Origin: Thermoanaerobaculia bacterium
GTDB taxonomy: Bacteria; Acidobacteriota; Thermoanaerobaculia; Gp7-AA8
Assembly: GCA_023700825.1 (NCBI GenBank)
Contig: JAMPYE010000302.1
Span: forward strand, 1-5,824
Reading direction: 5' to 3'
Length of the DNA: 5,824 nt
The translations under genes and the position numbers were made by a program. Positions within the stretch are counted from its first letter, which is position 1. Every line of letters begins with the position of its first letter. Positions 1 through 5,118 of the stretch are shown piece by piece. The notes beneath the pieces are model-generated. The model was not told the origin of the DNA. It did not search any database and saw only the letters and a list, made by a program, of their open reading frames with translations.

Positions 1-119
1 ACGGACAGCCGGACTCGGAGCCCGTCGCCTGCTTTGACCTCTGACCTCTGACCTCTGACCTTTGACCTTCAATCTGCGACCTCTGCACTGCCTTCTGGCC
101 TCTCGCCTGTTGTCCTGCC
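1..119. other. Upstream region without an assignable gene
   Basis: This stretch precedes the first gene. All three forward frames are open at base 1 and close within the heptad array (TGA at 35, 42 and 49), so bases 1 to about 50 could be the C-terminal tail of an upstream plus-strand gene, but the tail is too short to recognise. No convincing -35/-10 pair, terminator hairpin or Shine-Dalgarno sequence is visible. The only clear structure is the 7-bp tandem repeat. Confidence 0.5.
35..69. repeat. Tandem heptanucleotide repeat (TGACCTC)n
   Basis: Five head-to-tail copies of a 7-bp unit are visible: TGACCTC at 35-41, 42-48 and 49-55, then TGACCTT at 56-62 and 63-69. Decayed copies seem to continue in the same 7-bp phase (CGACCTC at 77-83, TGCACTG at 84-90) and, after a 2-bp phase shift, TGGCCTC at 96-102 and TCGCCTG at 103-109. 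The pyrimidine-rich tract therefore reaches almost to the first gene. Short heptad repeats between genes are known in several bacterial groups, for example the STRR repeats of cyanobacteria. Whether this unit belongs to a known family cannot be told from the sequence. It is far too short to be a CRISPR and has no spacers. It lies where the promoter of the downstream operon would be expected, if that operon starts here. Confidence 0.9.
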
Positions 120-146
120 ATGCCCTTCCTGCTAGATTCCCCGCGC

Positions 147-674
147 ATGCTGATACTCCCTTACAAAGGCATCAATCCGACCATCGGCGAGCGTGTGTAC
201 ATCGCGCCCAACGCGACGATCGTCGGTGACGTGACGATTGGCGACGACTCGTCGATCTGGTTCGGAACGGTGGTGCGCGGCGACGTGCATTCGATCCGGA
301 TCGGGGCGAGGTCGAACATTCAGGACAACTGCGTCGTCCACGTGACGAACGGCACGTGGCCGACCGTGATCGAGGACGACGTGACGATCGGCCACGGCGT
401 GATCGCTCACGGCTGCACGATCCGGCGGGGCTGTCTCATCGGCATGGGAGCGAGGCTTCTCGACGGCTGTGTGATCGGCGAACAGTCTCTCGTGGGCGCG
501 GGGGCTCTGGTGACGGAAGGGATGGAGATCCCTCCGCGGTCGCTGGTGATCGGCTTCCCGGCGCGAGTGCGCCGCGAGCTGACCGCGGAGGAACTCGAGA
601 GGCTCCGTCAGTCGCCGTCGAACTACGTGGATTACAAGAACGATTACCTCGCCGACGCGAAGGAGACGCGATGA
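147..674 (+). CDS. Gamma-class carbonic anhydrase-like protein (left-handed beta-helix)
   Basis: Predicted cytosolic, probably trimeric, zinc-binding hexapeptide-repeat protein of the gamma carbonic anhydrase/YrdA/PaaY family; an active member interconverts CO2 and bicarbonate. Numbering from ATG 147 (175 aa), the chain is mostly hexapeptide rungs of the left-handed beta-helix (DVTIG at residues 28-32 and 78-82), followed by a C-terminal helix ending in the family-like NYVDYKNDYL. The three expected metal ligands are present: His65 (in QDNCVVHVTN), His83 and His88 (in GHGVIAHGC). The RGD motif (44-46) and Gln59-Asp60 match conserved positions around the site. The long acidic loop of archaeal Cam is absent, as in CamH/YrdA-like members, so catalytic activity is not assured. 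An in-frame ATG at 120 would add nine residues. I prefer 147 because family members usually begin just before the YKG-like segment; neither start has a clear ribosome binding site. The stop overlaps the aspS start (ATGA). Confident in family, less so in activity. Confidence 0.88.
   Translation: MLILPYKGINPTIGERVYIAPNATIVGDVTIGDDSSIWFGTVVRGDVHSIRIGARSNIQDNCVVHVTNGTWPTVIEDDVTIGHGVIAHGCTIRRGCLIGMGARLLDGCVIGEQSLVGAGALVTEGMEIPPRSLVIGFPARVRRELTAEELERLRQSPSNYVDYKNDYLADAKETR
659..665 (+). promoter_or_regulatory. Ribosome binding site of aspS
   Basis: GAAGGAG lies inside the end of the carbonic anhydrase-like gene, 5 nt before ATG 671. It is a strong Shine-Dalgarno match and fixes the aspS start there, although the reading frame is open far upstream (from 356). 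Confidence 0.8.
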
Positions 675-2440
675 ATACCAACGAGCGCACACATGCAGGA
701 ACGCTTCGCGTGCAGGACGCCGGGCGTGAGGTGGTTCTCGCGGGCTGGGTGCAGAAGCGTCGCGACTTCGGCGAGTTGATCTTCGTCGATCTGCGTGACC
801 GCAGCGGAATCTGCCAGGTGGTCGTCGACCTGGAGCAGACGGAGGCCGCGGTCGTGGCGGCCGCCCAAGAGGTTCGTTCGGAGTTCGTCGTGCGGGTGCA
901 CGGCAAGGTCGTGGAGCGTGCCGCGGAAACGAAGAATCCGAAGATGCCGACGGGCGAAATCGAAGTGGTCGCCTCGAGCGTCGAGATTCTCGCAAAGTCC
1001 GACACGCCCCCGTTCGCGATCGAGGACGACTCGAACGCCGCCGAAGAGCTGCGGTTGAAGTACCGCTATCTCGACCTCCGTCGCGGTTCGCTGACGAAAA
1101 ACTTCCTCCTCCGGGACAAGGTGTCGTGGAAGGTGCGCGACTACCTGCATCGCACCGGCTTCCTCGAAATCGAGACGCCGATCCTCACGAAGTCGACGCC
1201 CGAAGGGGCACGCGACTTTCTCGTGCCGAGCCGCGTCCACAACGGTGAGTTCTACGCTCTGCCACAGTCGCCGCAGCTCTTCAAGCAGCTCCTCATGGTC
1301 GCCGGCATGGAGCGCTACTATCAGATCGCGCGCTGTTTCCGCGACGAGGATCTCCGCAGCGACCGCCAGCTCGAGTTCACGCAGATCGACGTCGAGGCGT
1401 CGTTCATCGACGAGGAGTTCATCTACGCGCTGATCGAGGGATTGTTCGCCGAGGTCTTCCCGCTCGCAGGCATTCCGGCTCCGACCCCGTTTCCCCGCAT
1501 GACGTGGCAGGAATCGATGGACCGCTACGGCATCGACCGCCCCGACACCCGCTTCGGGATGGAGATCCGCGACCTGTCCGGGGCGATCGAAGGGCTCGAC
1601 TTCGCGCCGTTCAAGAGCGCGCTGGCCGAAGGCGGAATGGTCCGAGGCATCGTCGCGCCGAACGGGGCGAACTTCTCGCGCAAGCGGATCGACGAGCTGA
1701 CCGAGTACGCGAAGGTGTTCGGGGCCACGGGGCTCGTATGGATCAAGTTCGACGCCGAGACCGGTTCGTCGATCAAGAAGTTCCTCACGCCCTCGTCGAT
1801 CGAGTCGCTCCAGAAGGCGCTCGGGGCCGGGCAGGGGAGCATCGCTTTCGTCGTCGCCGGCAAGCCTAACGTCGTCTGCGATGCACTTGCCAACCTGCGT
1901 CTCCGCCTCGGCCGCGAGGAGAACCTGATCCCGGCGGAGAGCTGGAACTTTCTCTGGGTCGTCGACTTTCCGCTCCTCGAGTGGGACGAGGACGGGAAGC
2001 GGTGGGCCGCGCGGCACCATCCGTTCACCTCGCCGAAGCTGGCCGACGTCGGGAAGCTCGAGAGCGATCCGGGCACGGTGAACGCGCGCGCCTACGACGT
2101 CGTGCTCAACGGGCTCGAACTTGGCGGCGGCAGCATCCGGATCAACGACACGAACCTGCAGTCGCGGATGTTCTCGACGCTCGGGATCGGCGAGGAAGAG
2201 GCGCGGAGCCGGTTCGGCTTCCTGCTCGACGCGTTCCGCTTCGGAGCTCCGCCCCACGGCGGTATCGCGCTCGGCCTCGACAGGATGGTGATGCTCATGT
2301 CCCGCTCGCAGTCGATCCGGGACGTGATCGCCTTCCCGAAGACGGCACGCGCGCAGTGCCTGATGACCGAGGCGCCGTCGCACGTCGACGACGCGCAGCT
2401 GCGCGAGCTCGGCATCGCGCTGAGGAAGAAGCCGGAGTGA
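671..2440 (+). CDS. aspS: Aspartyl-tRNA synthetase (bacterial type, class II)
   Basis: Charges tRNA with aspartate in the cytosol. The 589-aa length matches bacterial AspRS (about 590 aa). Domains in order: N-terminal OB-fold anticodon-binding domain (about 1-110; RRDFGELIFVDLRDR at 30-44), class II catalytic core (from about 130; RLKYRYLDLRR at 128-138), the bacteria-specific GAD insertion (about 300-420), then the rest of the core. Motif 1 surrounds ETPILTKSTPEGARD (168-182). The aspartate-recognition loop YALPQSPQLFKQ spans 195-206, with Lys205. Motif 2, FRDEDLRSDRQLEFTQID, spans 223-240 with the ATP-binding Arg224. Motif 3, GIALGLDRM, spans 531-539 with Arg538. The C-terminal AFPKTARAQCLM (554-565) is also typical. 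No core residue is missing. At the OB-fold position known to influence tRNA(Asp)/tRNA(Asn) discrimination there is Phe33, not Leu or His, so specificity is open. ATG 671 overlaps the previous stop and follows a strong RBS. The gene is coupled to aroB by a 4-nt overlap. Confidence 0.98.
   Translation: MNTNERTHAGTLRVQDAGREVVLAGWVQKRRDFGELIFVDLRDRSGICQVVVDLEQTEAAVVAAAQEVRSEFVVRVHGKVVERAAETKNPKMPTGEIEVVASSVEILAKSDTPPFAIEDDSNAAEELRLKYRYLDLRRGSLTKNFLLRDKVSWKVRDYLHRTGFLEIETPILTKSTPEGARDFLVPSRVHNGEFYALPQSPQLFKQLLMVAGMERYYQIARCFRDEDLRSDRQLEFTQIDVEASFIDEEFIYALIEGLFAEVFPLAGIPAPTPFPRMTWQESMDRYGIDRPDTRFGMEIRDLSGAIEGLDFAPFKSALAEGGMVRGIVAPNGANFSRKRIDELTEYAKVFGATGLVWIKFDAETGSSIKKFLTPSSIESLQKALGAGQGSIAFVVAGKPNVVCDALANLRLRLGREENLIPAESWNFLWVVDFPLLEWDEDGKRWAARHHPFTSPKLADVGKLESDPGTVNARAYDVVLNGLELGGGSIRINDTNLQSRMFSTLGIGEEEARSRFGFLLDAFRFGAPPHGGIALGLDRMVMLMSRSQSIRDVIAFPKTARAQCLMTEAPSHVDDAQLRELGIALRKKPE
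2422..2428 (+). promoter_or_regulatory. Ribosome binding site of aroB
   Basis: GAGGAAG within the 3' end of aspS sits 8 nt before GTG 2437. It supports the non-ATG start of aroB and the GTGA overlap with the aspS stop. Confidence 0.65.
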
Positions 2441-3525
2441 CGGGATTCACGCGAACGGTCCGGCACGGCTCGCACGACTGCGTCGTGCACGTCGGCGTCG
2501 GGCTGATCGAGCGGCTCGGCGAGCTCACCGAGCGCCACCGGAGCAGGTTTCTCGTCGTCGCGAAGCCGGTATACGAGCTGTTAGGCGCATCGATCGCGCG
2601 CGCCCTCTCGGGCATCGAGCCGATCGTCATGGCCGACGAGGAGCGCGAGAAGGGTCTGGCGTCGGTCGACGCGATCGTGACTGCGCTCCTCGAGCGCGGC
2701 GCGAGACGTGACGCGACGGTGATCGTCGTCGGCGGCGGCGTCGCGGGTGACACCGCGGGCTTCGCGGCCGCGATCTACCTCCGCGGGGTGAGGCTCGTGC
2801 ACGTGCCGACGACGCTGCTCGCGCAGTGCGACAGCAGCATCGGCGGGAAAGTCGCCGTCAATCATCGACTCGGGAAGAACCTGATCGGCGCGTTCCACCC
2901 GCCGGCGATGGTGATCTCGGACGTGTCGGTGCTCCAGACTCTGCCGAGGCGCGAGATCCTCTCCGGGACGTACGAGGCGCTCAAGAGCGGCGTGATCGGT
3001 GACGCCGCGCTTTTTGATCTGACCGAGACCCAGGTGGGCGCCGTCCTCGAGCGCGATCCGCAGGTGATGCTCGAGCTCGTCTCGAGATCGGTCGAGGTGA
3101 AGGCGGCGATCGTCGAGATGGACGAGCGGGAAGGGGACCAGCGACGCCTCCTCAACTACGGACACACGCTCGGCCACGGGATCGAGACGGTGCTCGACTA
3201 CGCAGGCATGTCGCACGGCGAGGCTGTCTGCTGGGGAATGATCGGAGCGAATGCCGTGGCCGTGAGACGTCGCCTCCTCGACGTGCGCGTCGCCGAGAGG
3301 ATCTCGCGCGCAGCGCTCGCGTACTCGCCCTCTCCCATCCCTCCCGGAGTCGACCGTGCGTCGATCCTCGCCGCGGTCGGCCACGACAAGAAGTTCACCT
3401 CGTCCTCGATGGTGATGGCGCTGGCGCGGGAGATTGGCCGCTGCGAGGTGGTCGAAGTGACTGCGAGCGACCTCGAGGCTGGAGCCGACGCGATGCTCGA
3501 CGCGTCGGCGGCGTTCCGCGGCTGA
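2437..3525 (+). CDS. aroB: 3-dehydroquinate synthase
   Basis: Converts 3-deoxy-D-arabino-heptulosonate 7-phosphate to 3-dehydroquinate, the second step of the shikimate pathway, using NAD+ and a divalent metal (Zn2+ or Co2+) in the cytosol. The predicted product is 362 aa, normal for AroB. The N-terminal Rossmann-like half carries the NAD-binding GGGVAGDTAGFAA (99-111). VPTTLLAQCDSSIGGKVAVN spans 123-142 and HRLGKNLIGAFHPP spans 143-156; these are hallmarks separating AroB from glycerol dehydrogenase-like relatives. Predicted metal ligands are Glu180 (in GTYEALKSG), His243 (in NYGHTLGHGIE) and His260 (in SHGEAV). His247 and the late DKK (317-319) are also conserved. The start is GTG 2437, overlapping the aspS stop by 4 nt and preceded by a good RBS; the frame is open much further upstream, but only over aspS. 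It is the last gene of the operon. No aroK or other shikimate gene is adjacent inside the window. Very confident. Confidence 0.97.
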   Translation: MTGFTRTVRHGSHDCVVHVGVGLIERLGELTERHRSRFLVVAKPVYELLGASIARALSGIEPIVMADEEREKGLASVDAIVTALLERGARRDATVIVVGGGVAGDTAGFAAAIYLRGVRLVHVPTTLLAQCDSSIGGKVAVNHRLGKNLIGAFHPPAMVISDVSVLQTLPRREILSGTYEALKSGVIGDAALFDLTETQVGAVLERDPQVMLELVSRSVEVKAAIVEMDEREGDQRRLLNYGHTLGHGIETVLDYAGMSHGEAVCWGMIGANAVAVRRRLLDVRVAERISRAALAYSPSPIPPGVDRASILAAVGHDKKFTSSSMVMALAREIGRCEVVEVTASDLEAGADAMLDASAAFRG

Positions 3526-3590
3526 GCCTTCAAGGGTGACGGTTTACGGGGCTCACGGTGCCGCGAAGGCGGGCACGCGTCGCCACGAAC

Positions 3591-4631
3591 TCAGGCAACG
3601 CGGCGAAGGGGAAGCTTGAGCACCATGCTGGTGCCGACTCCCTGGAGGCTCGACACCGTGACGGAGCCTCCGTGCGCTTCGATGACCTGCTTGACGATGT
3701 AGAGCCCGAGCCCCGTGCCGGCGCCGCCGCGAACCGATTTGCTCTTGCTCTGCTTGTACTTCTCGAAGATGCGCGAGAGATCCTCGGGGCTCATTCCGAC
3801 GCCGGTGTCGGTGATCGTGACGACGATCGAATCGTTGTCGGCATCTCCGCGGAGCAGCTTCGCTCCGACGGCGATCACGCCTTTTTGCGGCGTGAACTTG
3901 ACCGAGTTCGACACGAGGTTGATCACGGCCTGCGTCAGCTTCTCGGCGCTGCCGTGAATCATCGGCAGGTCGGAGCCGTGCGCCGTGAGCAGATGAACCT
4001 CGTCGCGCGAGGCGACCGACTGCAGGCTCTTCACCGAGCGCCGGAGAATTCCGGCGAGGTGGACCGGGTCCCTCTCCACCTCGAAATTGCCCGACTCGAT
4101 CTTCGAGAAGTCGAGCAACTCGTTGATGAGCCCCATCATCCGCTCCGACTCGCGCGAAGCCTCGAGCAGCAGTTCCTCGTGCATCGGGTCGAGGCGCGTT
4201 TCCTGGGAGGAAAGGACGAATTCGAGCGTTCCCTGGATGCCGGAGAGCGGCCCCCGCAGGTCGTGCACGATCATCGACGTGAAGTCGGACTTGGCCTGTT
4301 CCATCTCCCGCTGGCGGGTGACGTCGTCGAACGTGAGGCCCACCTTCGTCGCGGAGTCGTCGTTGTCGAAATGGACCCTGCTGATTCGATACGTCCGGCT
4401 CTGGAACTCCGCCTCGATCGACTCGCTCCTGTCGCGTGCAGAGAACAGGAGCTGAAGCCATCCACGCTCGCCGCTGACGTTCGTCTTCGCCGCCTTGGCG
4501 ACCCAGAGCTCAGCGTCGTCTCCGAACGTCTTCGCGAAGGCAAGGTTGCGATAGTCGATCTCTCCCTTGTCGGTCAGGATCGCGATCGGGAGCTCGAGAT
4601 TGTCGAGCAGGCTCAGGGCGAAGTCGGTCAT
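3591..4631 (-). CDS. Soluble PAS-domain sensor histidine kinase
   Basis: Predicted cytosolic histidine kinase of 346 aa that autophosphorylates on His and would pass the phosphate to a response regulator. Domains: a PAS-like sensor (about 5-105; LPIAILTDKGEIDYRN at 14-29), a short linker, and a HisKA dimerisation domain (about 110-178) with H-box MIVHDLRGPLSGI, phospho-acceptor His123. The HATPase_c domain spans about 220-344: N-box QAVINLVSNSVKFTP (234-248, Asn238 and Asn242), G1 DTGVGM (275-280), F-box IFEKYKQ (288-294), G2 GTGLGL (305-310). All catalytic boxes look intact. No transmembrane segment, signal peptide or receiver domain is seen, so the input is probably intracellular. The frame stays open upstream to 5279, but ATG 4631 is chosen: it overlaps the upstream stop (ATGA) and the PAS domain begins just after it. 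The Shine-Dalgarno is weak, so translation probably depends on coupling. No response regulator gene is next to it, making it an orphan kinase within this window. The PAS ligand is unknown. Confidence 0.92.
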   Translation of the reverse strand: MTDFALSLLDNLELPIAILTDKGEIDYRNLAFAKTFGDDAELWVAKAAKTNVSGERGWLQLLFSARDRSESIEAEFQSRTYRISRVHFDNDDSATKVGLTFDDVTRQREMEQAKSDFTSMIVHDLRGPLSGIQGTLEFVLSSQETRLDPMHEELLLEASRESERMMGLINELLDFSKIESGNFEVERDPVHLAGILRRSVKSLQSVASRDEVHLLTAHGSDLPMIHGSAEKLTQAVINLVSNSVKFTPQKGVIAVGAKLLRGDADNDSIVVTITDTGVGMSPEDLSRIFEKYKQSKSKSVRGGAGTGLGLYIVKQVIEAHGGSVTVSSLQGVGTSMVLKLPLRRVA

Positions 4632-5047
4632 TGGGGCACCATGATCGCCTTCTGCTGCTGGAGGCGCGCGAGGTTGAAAAGGGTCGAGAACGGGTCGAAG
4701 GGGCTGAGCTTGAGCAGTTTCTCGATGTTCGTGCGACCGTCGATGAGGGAGATCAGGTACCCCTCTTGCGCGGAAAGGTTGAATCGCCCGAAGTCGGCGA
4801 GGAACTCGGGGCTCAGCTTCGGGATGGCCCGGATTCCCTGCGCGTTCGAGAGAAAGTCCTTCACCACTACCGATCTGAGGATTTCGATGTACCCGCGAAG
4901 GCAGATCTCCTCGGGATGGCGGTTTCGCTCCTCGAACAACCACGACAACGTCTGCCACGGCCCCAGTTCGCTGAGACGGGCAGAAATGGTCTCCGGCCAC
5001 CCTGCGGGCGAGCCTCCACTTTCGAGCGTGCTTTGCGCCGACGACAT
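4628..5047 (-). CDS. Small protein with C-terminal winged-helix-like 'DGRT' module
   Basis: A 139-aa soluble protein, first gene of the minus-strand pair. I do not recognise a named gene. The region from about 50 to 139 resembles a small module often found in Acidobacteriota and Myxococcota signalling proteins, including those with DUF4388: a helical lead-in (RGYIEILRSVVVKDFL, 51-66), then LSAQEGYLISLIDGRTNI (91-108) and LLKLSPFDPFSTLFNLARLQ (111-130). The pattern 'L-x-x-x-EG-x-L-x-S-x-I-DGRT-x-x-x-x-LL-x-LSP' followed by a helix and a short strand fits a winged-helix-like fold. Residues 1-30 look low in structure (Ser/Gly/Pro-rich). No enzyme motif, membrane segment or signal peptide is seen. 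The start is well bounded: an in-frame TAG lies three codons upstream (5054-5056) and ATG 5047 is the next start. No Shine-Dalgarno precedes it. Co-translation with the kinase (ATGA overlap) suggests a partner, regulator or adaptor. DNA binding is possible but unproven. Confidence 0.8.
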   Translation of the reverse strand: MSSAQSTLESGGSPAGWPETISARLSELGPWQTLSWLFEERNRHPEEICLRGYIEILRSVVVKDFLSNAQGIRAIPKLSPEFLADFGRFNLSAQEGYLISLIDGRTNIEKLLKLSPFDPFSTLFNLARLQQQKAIMVPQ

Positions 5048-5118
5048 CGAACGCTATTCTATCCAAAGTTAGCCCGACGCGAGCAGCGGCGAGGCAACGA
5101 TTCGCAAAACGAACCTCG
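5048..5118. promoter_or_regulatory. Divergent intergenic region with candidate shared -10 element
   Basis: These 71 bp separate the divergent signalling pair and the PBP gene, so both promoters probably lie in or near them. At 5055-5061 the sequence TATTCTA reads as TATTCT on the plus strand and TAGAAT on the minus strand, each a partial match to a sigma-70 -10 box. On the minus strand it ends 8 nt before ATG 5047, which would give an almost leaderless mRNA, in line with the missing Shine-Dalgarno. On the plus strand a weak TTGCGC (5033-5038) lies 16 nt upstream. No good minus-strand -35 is seen. This is a motif-level guess only. Confidence 0.3.

Noticed and set aside
35..69. CRISPR array, or regulator-binding direct repeats like AGGTCA half-sites
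   Set aside because: The units are 7 bp with no spacers, so it is not CRISPR. The AGGTCA similarity is to eukaryotic nuclear receptor sites and has no meaning in a bacterial context.
228..388. Direct repeat GACGTGACGAT at 228-238 and 378-388
   Set aside because: Both copies encode the same beta-helix rung (DVTIG) of the carbonic anhydrase-like protein; explained by the protein repeat, not by a DNA-level element.
356..670. N-terminal extension of AspRS from 356
   Set aside because: It overlaps the carbonic anhydrase-like gene and is Arg/Asp-rich noise. ATG 671 has a strong ribosome binding site and gives the normal family length.
644..2383. Long minus-strand open frame (579 codons) opposite aspS
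   Set aside because: Arg/Glu/Val-rich composition with no recognisable domain; it lies wholly opposite a certain gene and is explained by third-position GC bias. Shorter frames at 132-995 and 436-1005 minus are rejected for the same reason.
1981..2436. N-terminal extension of AroB from 1981
   Set aside because: It lies over aspS in another frame and has no family similarity. GTG 2437 gives the expected AroB length and has an RBS.
3526..3590. Transcription terminator between the convergent aroB and kinase genes
   Set aside because: Only a 6-bp inverted repeat (GCCTTC at 3526-3531, GAAGGC at 3565-3570) with a 33-nt loop and no T-run is present; too weak to call.
3558..5072. Long plus-strand open frame (504 codons) antisense to the kinase and the small protein
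   Set aside because: The minus strand carries a complete kinase with all catalytic boxes plus a coupled small gene. The plus frame has no domain and is an antisense shadow.
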